NCBI GenBank assembly: GCA_947629125.1
Contig: CANRCO010000059.1
Span: 1 to 7,075 of the forward strand
DNA: 7,075 nucleotides
Direction of reading: 5' to 3'
Source: an uncultured Bacilli bacterium
GTDB taxonomy: Bacteria; Bacillota_I; Bacilli_A; RF39; UBA660
The notes beneath the pieces were generated by a model that had not been told where the DNA came from, ran no database searches, and saw nothing but the letters and a program-made list of their open reading frames with translations. Every line of letters begins with the position of its first letter. The first letter of the stretch is position 1. Made by a program: the position numbers and the translations under genes. Shown here piece after piece: positions 1 through 5,048 of the stretch.

Positions 1-2
1 AT

Positions 3-125
3 GGAGCAAGACCTGATTCTTGGTTTAGTCATATTGCTGTAGAAGTACCAGGTGAAGAAACTTCAAACGAATGGTTAAAACCCGTATCTGATGAAGATTA
101 TAATGCATTAGATAATCAAATATAG
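3..125 (+). CDS. C-terminal fragment of a cupin-domain protein (5' end outside window)
   Basis: Reading frame 3 is open from the window edge to TAG at 123-125 and gives 40 residues beginning GARPDSWFSHIAVEVPG and ending in an acidic tail. This matches, from memory, the end of small cupin proteins, often annotated as cupin or carboxymuconolactone decarboxylase/cupin proteins, where the last beta strands read HG-x-x-PDSWF-x-H-x-AV followed by a NEWLEPV-like tail. The SWFSHIAVEVPG stretch and the NEWLKPVSDEDY tail are the diagnostic parts. The metal-binding His motifs would lie upstream and cannot be seen, so substrate and activity are unknown. The other two plus frames are closed by stops within the first 45 bases, which supports this frame. 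Confidence 0.6.
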   Translation, partial: GARPDSWFSHIAVEVPGEETSNEWLKPVSDEDYNALDNQI

Positions 126-274
126 ATAAAATTATTGCTACTTTTAGTCAATGTATGCAAAATTACAAAATATATTGAAATTATTAGTTTTAAACGTTAT
201 AATTAATTTATCAAATGTGATGAATCAGGATGTAAGGAGCAAAAACCCTTTTGCAAACGCACCAAATTGATACC

Positions 275-301
275 AAACTCGAACTTTTATAGTTCGAGTT
301 T
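275..301 (+). terminator. Hairpin terminator between the cupin fragment and the GNAT gene
   Basis: A perfect 11-bp inverted repeat, AAACTCGAACT (275-285) and AGTTCGAGTTT (291-301), is separated by the 5-base loop TTTAT. The right arm ends in a short T run (299-302) and AT-rich DNA follows. It lies 150 bases after the cupin stop, so it may end that transcript or another upstream one. The 126-274 gap in front holds only AT-rich sequence and a small 6-bp hairpin (GCAAAA 239-244, TTTTGC 249-254); I see no gene there. Confidence 0.65.
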
Positions 302-334
302 TAAAATTTATGCTAAAATAGTTATAGATTGAAA

Positions 335-364
335 TTGATATATTGTAAATTTAGAAAACATAAT
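335..364 (+). promoter_or_regulatory. Candidate sigma-A promoter of the GNAT gene
   Basis: TTGATA (335-340, five of six consensus bases) and CATAAT (359-364, five of six) are separated by 18 bases. A start near 371 would give a leader of about 37 bases before the ATG at 408. A weak purine-rich Shine-Dalgarno (AAAGAAAG, 391-398) lies 9 bases before the ATG. This was read by eye only, in AT-rich DNA where chance matches are common. Confidence 0.4.
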
Positions 365-407
365 TGCTAATTTACAAGTCAATTAATTCTAAAGAAAGTG
401 TGATTAT

Positions 408-887
408 ATGATAAAAGTTATTAATTACCAGGATAATTATTCAAATATTATAGATAATGAGGAAAAAAATTATTGGGGAAAATGGGATAAAACATCAATA
501 AAAGATTTAAAAGATAAATATGCTATTTTTAAAATAGTTTTAAAAGACGATGATTATGCTGGACACTTATATGGAAAAATGATTGGAGATTTATTTTACT
601 TTGATGTTATTCTTATAAAAGAACAATATAGAAATCAGGGAATAGGATCATATCTGTTAAAAATTTTAATTGATGAATTAAAAAAATTAGATTGTAAAAA
701 TATTATTACAACGGCAGAATATATCGAAGATAATATTTCATTAGAACCATTATTATTGAAATACTCATTTGAAAAGATTATTGATATTAATGGATTTTGG
801 GGTAGTATTTATCCTAAAGTGTATTGTGAAGAGTGTAAATCACGGCCTTGTAAATGTAAAGCAGCAGTATTTTTAAAAAGAATTTAA
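408..887 (+). CDS. GNAT-family N-acetyltransferase with a Cys-rich C-terminal tail
   Basis: This is a 159-residue protein, the usual size for a single GNAT domain. It would transfer an acetyl group from acetyl-CoA to an amine on an unknown small molecule or protein. The acetyl-CoA-binding motif A is visible as strand FYFDVILI (63-70), then QYRNQGIG (73-80), the R/Q-x-x-G-x-G pyrophosphate loop, followed by helix SYLLKILIDELKK. A second strand, NIITTAEYI (98-106), and a segment around 112-124 fit motif B. The C-terminus carries four close cysteines, C140, C143, C148 and C150, in CEECKSRPCKC, which could be a small metal-binding tail. It has no signal peptide, so it is cytosolic. It has its own promoter and terminator and appears monocistronic. 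The substrate cannot be told from sequence; the GNAT call itself is firm. Confidence 0.85.
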   Translation: MIKVINYQDNYSNIIDNEEKNYWGKWDKTSIKDLKDKYAIFKIVLKDDDYAGHLYGKMIGDLFYFDVILIKEQYRNQGIGSYLLKILIDELKKLDCKNIITTAEYIEDNISLEPLLLKYSFEKIIDINGFWGSIYPKVYCEECKSRPCKCKAAVFLKRI

Positions 888-932
888 TTGTCGTACTCCT
901 TCCATAAGGGCACCAAAATAATTTACAAAAAT

Positions 933-956
933 GTCCGATATATTCGGGCTTTTTTT
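933..956 (+). terminator. Intrinsic terminator of the GNAT gene
   Basis: GTCCGA (933-938) pairs with TCGGGC (944-949), with one G-U wobble, around the loop TATAT. Seven T residues (950-956) follow directly. It lies 45 bases after the GNAT stop codon. This is a classic plus-strand rho-independent terminator. Confidence 0.8.
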
Positions 957-986
957 ATGCCAAAAAATATAGGACAAAAAACATCA

Positions 987-1001
987 CCCTAGTTTTTAGG
1001 G
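987..1001. other. Small inverted repeat in the GNAT-Fic intergenic gap
   Basis: CCCTA (987-991) and TAGGG (997-1001) flank the loop GTTTT. A near-repeat GGGCAAATTTGGGCAC (999-1014) overlaps it. The T-rich stretch (1015-1027) is separated from the stem, so terminator function is weak. Apart from this and the terminator at 933-956, the roughly 340-base gap between the GNAT stop and the Fic start holds only AT-rich DNA up to the Fic promoter; I see no further gene. Confidence 0.35.
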
Positions 1002-1112
1002 CAAATTTGGGCACTTTTTGATTTTTCTAATTATATTTAACTGACTTTATTTAAATTTAATTAATTATTTCAAATCTTATCTTATATTTTATTATATTTA
1101 TAATTAAAAAAA

Positions 1113-1150
1113 GTTCTATAATTGTATTTATAAATAATAGATGCTATAAT
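1113..1150 (+). promoter_or_regulatory. Fic promoter with adjoining GTTCTATAA operator half-site
   Basis: TTGTAT (1122-1127) and TATAAT (1145-1150) are spaced by exactly 17 bases. TGC (1142-1144) makes it an extended -10 promoter. Transcription should start near 1157, which excludes an ATG at 1155 as the normal start and leaves a leader of about 70 bases to the GTG at 1227. The nine bases GTTCTATAA (1113-1121) directly abut the -35 element and are identical to one arm of the palindrome after the Fic stop codon. A degenerate second half, TTATAAATA, lies at 1128-1136. A protein bound here would compete with RNA polymerase, so repression by the Fic protein itself is plausible (inference). Confidence 0.65.
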
Positions 1151-1212
1151 TTTAATGAAAACAAATGTAATAACTATAAATAAAAATAAATTAGTCAAAA
1201 CAATGAATAAAA

Positions 1213-1220
1213 GAAAGGAG
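1213..1220 (+). promoter_or_regulatory. Shine-Dalgarno site fixing the Fic start at GTG 1227
   Basis: The purine run GAAAGGAG (1213-1220) ends six bases before GTG 1227-1229, ideal spacing. The in-frame ATG codons at 1155 and 1203 lie upstream of this site, have no comparable Shine-Dalgarno, and the first is at the predicted transcription start. GTG 1227 is therefore preferred. Confidence 0.75.
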
Positions 1221-1226
1221 ACAACC

Positions 1227-2366
1227 GTGAAATTAGAAGAATATAAAGCTGGAGAATATAAACAAGGAAATGGATACAAAGCATTTTTGCCAAGTAATGT
1301 TAATTACAACTGGGGTTGGAATGATACAAAATTAGATTCTTTATTATCAGAAGCTAATAGGCAAATAGGTGAATTAAATGCCTATTCATTATTACTTCCT
1401 AATGTTGATTTATATATTAAAATGCATGTAAAAATTGAAGCAAATAAATCTAGTAAAATTGAAGGGACTAGAACAACTATTGAAGAAGATTTATCTGATT
1501 TACAAGATATAAATCCCGAAAAAAGAGATGACTGGGAAGAAGTTCAAAATTATGTTAAAGCAACTAATTATGGTATTGCAAGAATAAATGAGGGCTTTCC
1601 AGTATGTAATAGATTAATTAGAGAAATACATAAAATATTATTAAGTGGTGTTAGAGGTGAAAAAAAGACTCCAGGAGATTTTAGATGTTCTCAAAACTGG
1701 ATTGGGGGAACAATGCCATCTACAGCTATATATGTGCCTCCATTAGTAGATGATATGGCAGATTGTTTAAAAGATTTAGAATTATTTATAAATAACGAAA
1801 AAATTGATACACCAGATTTAATAAAAATCGCTATAATTCACTATCAATTTGAATCAATACATCCATTTTTAGATGGAAACGGTAGAATTGGCAGATTATT
1901 GATTCCTTTATACTTACAAAGTAAGAAATATTTAGATAATCCATGTTTATATATATCATTCTTTTTTGAAAAACATAGAGATTTGTATTATCAAAAATTA
2001 AATGATGTTAGAATTAATAGTGATATTATTGGCTGGATAAAATTCTTTTTAGAAGGAATAATAGAAACTGCTAAAATAGCTAAAGAAAAATTTAAAAAAG
2101 TTGTAGAGCTTACTAAAAAAATTGATATTCAAATATCATCTTTAAAAGTTAAATATGATAATGCAAAAAAAATAATTGATTATTTTTATGATGAACCTTA
2201 TTCTTCACGAAAAAAAATATCTGAAGCATTAAAAATGCCTGAATCAACTGTTAATGGAGTAATAAATGAATTAAAGTCTGCTAATATAATAAAAGAAACA
2301 ACTGGATATAGTAGAAATCAAATTTTTGTGTTTTCTCAATATGTAGAAATATTTTTAGCAGAATAA
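1227..2366 (+). CDS. Fic-family (AMPylase-type) protein with inhibitory helix and C-terminal winged helix
   Basis: Translated from GTG 1227 this is 379 residues, typical of class II Fic proteins. The N-terminal region contains the inhibitory motif [S/T]xxxE[G/N] as SSKIEG (75-80, with E79 the residue that would block the ATP gamma-phosphate). The catalytic Fic core has the full motif HPFLDGNGRIGR (212-223): H212 is the catalytic base, D216 binds metal and G217/N218/G219/R220/R223 bind the nucleotide phosphates. All key residues are intact, so nucleotidyl (usually AMP) transfer to a protein hydroxyl, held in check in cis, is expected. The C-terminus (about 326-364, SRKKISEALKMPESTVNGVI and on) is a helix-turn-helix / winged helix, so the protein probably binds DNA. 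Matching GTTCTATAA motifs lie at its promoter and just after its stop codon, suggesting autoregulation. The target protein is unknown. The gene stands alone, with no separate antitoxin, as expected when inhibition is intramolecular. Confidence 0.9.
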   Translation: MKLEEYKAGEYKQGNGYKAFLPSNVNYNWGWNDTKLDSLLSEANRQIGELNAYSLLLPNVDLYIKMHVKIEANKSSKIEGTRTTIEEDLSDLQDINPEKRDDWEEVQNYVKATNYGIARINEGFPVCNRLIREIHKILLSGVRGEKKTPGDFRCSQNWIGGTMPSTAIYVPPLVDDMADCLKDLELFINNEKIDTPDLIKIAIIHYQFESIHPFLDGNGRIGRLLIPLYLQSKKYLDNPCLYISFFFEKHRDLYYQKLNDVRINSDIIGWIKFFLEGIIETAKIAKEKFKKVVELTKKIDIQISSLKVKYDNAKKIIDYFYDEPYSSRKKISEALKMPESTVNGVINELKSANIIKETTGYSRNQIFVFSQYVEIFLAE

Positions 2367-2456
2367 TTTATAAAACGAAAAATCAATAAAAAATGTTCTA
2401 TAAAAAATTATAGAACGAAAAAGTTAAAAAAATCGTTCTATAAAAATTTATAAAAC
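2367..2456. repeat. Three-copy AT-rich palindrome array, putative Fic operator
   Basis: Three related sites begin right after the Fic stop codon. Site 1 is a half-site, TTTATAAAAC (2367-2376), followed by GAAAAA. Site 2 is a perfect palindrome: GTTCTATAA (2395-2403), four A, TTATAGAAC (2408-2416), again followed by GAAAAA. Site 3 is GTTCTATAAA (2435-2444), two A, TTTATAAAAC (2447-2456), with one mismatch between the arms. Sites 2 and 3 are both 22 bases long and start 40 bases apart, about four helical turns. The arm GTTCTATAA also occurs at the Fic promoter (1113-1121). The array looks like an operator cluster rather than a plus-strand terminator, because G plus an A run, not T, follows each arm. 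Confidence 0.6.
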
Positions 2457-2515
2457 AAAATTTTTAATTTTTATATTTTATATTTTGAATTGTAAAAGAG
2501 AAAAATAAATAAATT

Positions 2516-2737
2516 ATGCAAAGGAAAAAGAAAAATATTATAGCTATTGTTATTATTTTATTGTTATGTGGAAGTATTGTTTTTACTGATTATTTAAGCA
2601 ACAAATCATTTAATACTAATAATAGTAATAATATGCCAAACATGAGTGAAAATGGAAATCAACCACCAGAAATGCCTACTATCGCCTCTCTTCTTTATGA
2701 AGTTTGGCAATCACCCAAAATTACCTTTTTAAGGTAA
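2516..2737 (+). pseudogene. Short membrane-anchored ORF, probably 3'-truncated
   Basis: The ORF encodes 73 residues: a basic start (QRKKK), one hydrophobic segment (about 8-24) and an Asn/Pro/Met-rich extracytoplasmic stretch with NNMPNMSENGNQPPEMP (38-54). I recall, without being able to check, longer Firmicutes membrane proteins that begin this way and carry a second membrane segment beyond the NQPPEMP linker. Here, after residue 54 (about base 2678), the character changes to TIASLLYEVWQSPKITFLR, and the frame ends at a TAA inside the terminator stem of the facing gene. This is what a run-on after a deletion or recombination would look like. The Shine-Dalgarno is weak (AGAG, 15 bases upstream), so translation is uncertain. 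It could instead be a genuine small anchored peptide. Function unknown. Confidence 0.45.
2717..2737 (-). terminator. Minus-strand terminator at the end of the Thr-rich protein gene
   Basis: Read on the minus strand, TTACCTT, loop AAA and AAGGTAA form a 7-bp stem (plus-strand arms 2721-2727 and 2731-2737), followed by TTTT (2720-2717). The minus-strand stop codon (2729-2731) lies in the stem. The stem is short and the T run is only four bases, so efficiency is uncertain. Confidence 0.5.
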
Positions 2738-3307
2738 CGGTATATTATGATAATCATATCTATTTCCAGAGCCATCATATAATGTGAGCATATAATAAAA
2801 ATCTCCACAATCATCTTGCATATAATCACATTCATAACCCCATTGAACTCCAAGATATTTATCGCCCATTGCTTTACACTCTCCAAATGTTGCAAAATCT
2901 GGTCTAAAATTTTCTTGAACAAATTTTTTTGGAGTACAAGTTTTCGTTGGTGTTTCAGTAGTCTTGCTTTGCGTATTTTGATTTGTTGTTGTAGTATTTT
3001 GTTTAGTTGTTGTTTTCGTAGTTGTAGAAGTGCTTTTAGAAGTTTCAATTTTTTTTGTTGTAGTTGTTGTTTGTTCTTTTGCTTCTGTATCTTCTACTGA
3101 GGTATTACTTTCTTTTTCTTGGTTAGTTTCTTCTTTAGGTTGTTCTTTAATTTCTTCTTTTTCTTTTACTTTTTCAACTTTTGGTGTACTTACCTTAGCT
3201 GATTCTTTTTTATCAAAAAATTTATCTTTTATTATAAAAGCGCTTATTCCTCCTCCAATAATGATTATTAATATTATAGTTAATATTATTATTTTTTTCT
3301 TTTTCAC
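2729..3307 (-). CDS. Membrane-anchored Thr/Lys-rich protein with a small four-Cys extracellular domain
   Basis: This minus-strand protein has 192 residues and starts at GTG (3307-3305). The N-terminus is a basic KKKK followed by a strongly hydrophobic Ile-rich segment (6-26), a signal anchor with no lipobox. Residues 28-75 are Lys/Glu-rich and 80-120 are almost entirely Thr/Lys/Ser/Asn/Gln, a long flexible wall-spanning linker. The C-terminal domain (about 122-192) has four cysteines, C124, C144, C160 and C167, with FGECKAMGDKYLG and DDCGDFYYMLTLYDGSGN as its most structured parts; two disulfides are plausible. I do not recognise the domain. The layout (anchor, low-complexity stalk, compact Cys head) is that of a surface-displayed binding or small structural domain. 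The gene is convergent with the 2516 ORF, overlapping it by nine bases, and has its own ribosome site and candidate promoter. Confidence 0.75.
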   Translation of the reverse strand: MKKKKIIILTIILIIIIGGGISAFIIKDKFFDKKESAKVSTPKVEKVKEKEEIKEQPKEETNQEKESNTSVEDTEAKEQTTTTTKKIETSKSTSTTTKTTTKQNTTTTNQNTQSKTTETPTKTCTPKKFVQENFRPDFATFGECKAMGDKYLGVQWGYECDYMQDDCGDFYYMLTLYDGSGNRYDYHNIPLP

Positions 3308-3312
3308 TAAAA

Positions 3313-3358
3313 CACCTCTATTTATTCAAATATTAACGTGTTTTAACTAAAAATGCAA
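3313..3358 (-). promoter_or_regulatory. Shine-Dalgarno and candidate promoter of the minus-strand gene
   Basis: On the minus strand AGAGGTG (3319-3313) sits five bases before the GTG start, a good Shine-Dalgarno that fixes this start. Further upstream TTGCAT (3358-3353), a 17-base spacer and TAATAT (3335-3330) form a loose promoter match. The ribosome site is convincing; the promoter is only a candidate. Confidence 0.45.
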
Positions 3359-3434
3359 CTAAAAAGATAAAAGTGTTAATGTACATGGAAATATCTCTAA
3401 AAGAGAAAATAAATATGCTAGATGAATTTTATAA

Positions 3435-3586
3435 AATATTAGTCAAATGATAGTTAAATTAGGACATAACTGTCCTGAACAACCAGTCTATAATTATTAT
3501 TTAACAAAAAAAGCAGAAGGCAAACATTACTACGAAACCCTAACTGCATGTTCAAAAAAATATTAAGAATGTTATATAAGACGTAA
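3435..3586 (+). pseudogene. Remnant of an IS110-family transposase C-terminus, frameshifted
   Basis: The plus-strand frame from 3435 gives a peptide with PEQPVYNYYLTKKAEGKHYY followed by ETLTACSKKY and a stop (3564-3566). The block YY-x-x-K-K-A-E-G-K, then an alanine/cysteine helix, is the end of the IS110-type (Transposase_20) catalytic domain. The seven-A run at 3554-3560 appears to have lost one base: shifting frame there restores SKK-ILRMLYKT and a stop at 3584-3586, the expected closing helix. A preceding stop (3432-3434) and a different-frame peptide upstream (3373-3449, containing MEISLKEKINMLDEFYKIL) suggest further decay. No element ends or intact catalytic residues are present, so this is a dead fragment that marks past IS activity between the two gene groups. 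Confidence 0.6.
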
Positions 3587-3623
3587 AAATTTAAAAAAAT
3601 GTCTATTTTCGTGATTTTTGTCG

Positions 3624-3632
3624 TGATATAAT
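3624..3632 (+). promoter_or_regulatory. Possible orphan extended -10 promoter
   Basis: TGATATAAT (3624-3632) is a full extended -10 sequence but has no good -35 element 17 bases upstream. The 7-mer TCGTGAT occurs at 3609-3615 and again at 3621-3627, 12 bases apart, the second copy running into the -10. Only a nine-codon reading frame (from 3640) follows. It may be a leftover of a lost gene or a distal promoter for the operon at 3752. Confidence 0.3.
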
Positions 3633-3706
3633 ATTTTTATGAAAAAAAGTGTTGATAAAACTTAGATAGTCAATTTGTGTTAATAAATTAAATAGTAATT
3701 TGCAGA

Positions 3707-3730
3707 TGGTATAATAATTGTGACAATTAT
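3707..3730 (+). promoter_or_regulatory. Extended -10 promoter overlapped by a palindromic operator, for the metal-handling operon
   Basis: TGGTATAAT (3707-3715) is an extended -10 with a perfect TATAAT; the region 17 bases upstream has no clear -35. The palindrome ATAATTGTGACAATTAT (3714-3730) has perfect 7-base arms around TGA and covers the expected start site near 3722. A dimeric repressor bound there would block initiation. The site does not match the Fur, PerR, Zur, Rex, CsoR or CopY consensus sequences as I know them, so I leave the regulator unnamed; a metal- or redox-responsive one would fit the genes that follow. Confidence 0.6.
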
Positions 3731-3751
3731 GAAAAGAGTTGGTAGTTAATA

Positions 3752-5047
3752 ATGAGAAAGTATATTAAAATTGATGGAATACATTGTGATCATTGTAAGA
3801 AAAAAATAAATGAAGCCTTATTAAAAAATAAAAATATATCTAAGGTTAAAATTAAAAATAATATCGCTACCATAGATTGTAATGAAAAAATAAAAAATAA
3901 GGATATTATTAAAATTATCAATGATTTAGACTATTTCACAAAAGAAGAATATATTAGTGATAATGAAAATAAACATAATCAAAAAATTAAATTATTCGAA
4001 TTCTTAATTATCGTTATTATTGTACTATTAATAATTTACCTGATATATAAGATATTTGGTTATAATATTTTTAATGTGATTCCAACTATTGATAGTAATA
4101 TTACTTATGGTATGCTTTTTGTAACAGGGCTTCTAACCAGTATCCATTGTATTAGCATGTGTGGTGCTATCAATTTAGTTGCTATTTATAGTGATAAAAA
4201 TAATATAAAAAAGCCAATTTTCTATAATTTAGGAAGACTCATTTCTTATACATTATTGGGAGGAATAGTAGGATCCCTTGGTGGAATATTAGAACTTAAT
4301 GATACTTTTAAAGGATTTATCATTATAATTGCTTCTTGTTTTATGTTTGCTATGTCTTTAAAAATGTTAGGAATTATAGATTTCCATTTTAAATGTTTTA
4401 GAAATAAAAAGAAAATTAAAACCAATAGTTCTTTTTTGATTGGTATTCTTAATGGGTTTATGCCTTGTGGACCTCTTCAAGCTATGCAAGTGTATGCTTT
4501 AAGTACAGGATCATTTTTTAAAGGGGCATTTTCTATGCTTCTATTTTGTTTAGGAACTATACCACTCATGTTATTTATTGGTATTTTATTCAATATTTTA
4601 AAAGGTAAATGGAAAATAATATTTAATAAAATTGCCTCTGTTTTAATTTTAATATTATCGCTTGTTATGCTTAATCGTGGCTTACTAAACTTAAATATTG
4701 ATTTGTTTAAAAACAACAATTATGATGGATTTACTATTGCTAAATTGGAAGATAGCGTTCAAGTAGTAGAATTTGATTTATCTTATGACAATTATCAAGA
4801 TATTATTTTACAAAAAGGTATTCCAGTAAAAATGATAATTCATGTCGATAAAAAATATCTCACCGGATGTAATAACGAGATTATTATAAATGAATTTAAC
4901 ATAAAACAAGAATTAAAAGAAGGAGATAATATTATAGAATTTACTCCTAAAGAAGAAAAAACAATTACTTATACTTGTTGGATGAATATGATAAAAAATA
5001 CAATTAAGGTAATTGATGATAAAGATTATTTTAAAGGAATTGAGTGA
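3752..5047 (+). CDS. HMA / SafE (DsbD-like) membrane / cupredoxin fusion protein, probable copper handling
   Basis: The 431-residue protein has three parts. Residues 1-66 form a heavy-metal-associated (HMA) domain with the Cu(I)-binding motif GIHCDHC (C12, C15). After a first membrane helix (about 82-100), residues 118-311 form a six-helix block of the TauE/SafE or DsbD_2/UreH-like type with paired signatures LLTSIHCISMCGAIN (C133, C137) and GFMPCGPLQAMQ (C239). Residues about 335-421 form a cupredoxin-like domain with candidate ligands C373 (LTGCNN) and C409, M411, M413 (CWMNM), lacking the usual His pair, which favours Cu(I)-type soft-metal ligation. Proteins of this build are usually annotated as sulfite exporter TauE/SafE family, but the metal-binding ends point to copper (or thiol/electron) passage across the membrane rather than sulfite. 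It starts at ATG 3752 behind a modest ribosome site and is the first gene of a two-gene operon. Confidence 0.85.
   Translation: MRKYIKIDGIHCDHCKKKINEALLKNKNISKVKIKNNIATIDCNEKIKNKDIIKIINDLDYFTKEEYISDNENKHNQKIKLFEFLIIVIIVLLIIYLIYKIFGYNIFNVIPTIDSNITYGMLFVTGLLTSIHCISMCGAINLVAIYSDKNNIKKPIFYNLGRLISYTLLGGIVGSLGGILELNDTFKGFIIIIASCFMFAMSLKMLGIIDFHFKCFRNKKKIKTNSSFLIGILNGFMPCGPLQAMQVYALSTGSFFKGAFSMLLFCLGTIPLMLFIGILFNILKGKWKIIFNKIASVLILILSLVMLNRGLLNLNIDLFKNNNYDGFTIAKLEDSVQVVEFDLSYDNYQDIILQKGIPVKMIIHVDKKYLTGCNNEIIINEFNIKQELKEGDNIIEFTPKEEKTITYTCWMNMIKNTIKVIDDKDYFKGIE
5033..5038 (+). promoter_or_regulatory. Shine-Dalgarno fixing the lipoprotein start at 5049
   Basis: AAAGGA (5033-5038), inside the end of the upstream gene, lies ten bases before ATG 5049. 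The longer in-frame start at 5013 lacks such a site and would put a dozen extra residues before the lipoprotein signal. The start is one base after the upstream TGA stop (5045-5047), so the two genes are probably translationally coupled. Confidence 0.75.
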
Positions 5048-5048
5048 A

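Noticed and set aside
885..918. Possible tRNA or tmRNA 3' end (sequence ending GGGCACCA)
   Set aside because: The T-loop sequence is not canonical (TCGTACTCC in place of TTCGANTC) and no matching acceptor or anticodon arm lies upstream.
1155..1226. Longer Fic ORF starting at ATG 1155
   Set aside because: The ATG coincides with the predicted transcription start (TATAAT at 1145-1150), and a strong Shine-Dalgarno sits just before GTG 1227.
2367..2456. CRISPR-like or terminator interpretation of the palindrome array
   Set aside because: Repeats are too few and too short with unequal spacers for CRISPR, and no T run follows the hairpins on the plus strand.
2816..3350. Plus-strand and alternative minus-strand ORFs rich in Cys, Ser and Phe or in Lys, Leu and Gln
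   Set aside because: They are shadows of the low-complexity Thr/Lys coding region of the minus-strand gene and have no ribosome sites or domain character.
3640..3666. Tiny reading frame MKKSVDKT after the orphan -10
   Set aside because: No ribosome site and only eight residues; chance occurrence is likely.
5045..5047. TGA read as tryptophan (genetic code 4), suggested by the extreme AT content
   Set aside because: TGA ends the SafE-type gene exactly before a Shine-Dalgarno-spaced ATG of an intact lipoprotein, and no gene in the window has an internal TGA; the standard code fits.
5013..5048. Longer lipoprotein ORF starting at 5013
   Set aside because: It would overlap the upstream gene and place extra charged residues before a perfect lipoprotein signal; AAAGGA is correctly spaced for ATG 5049.
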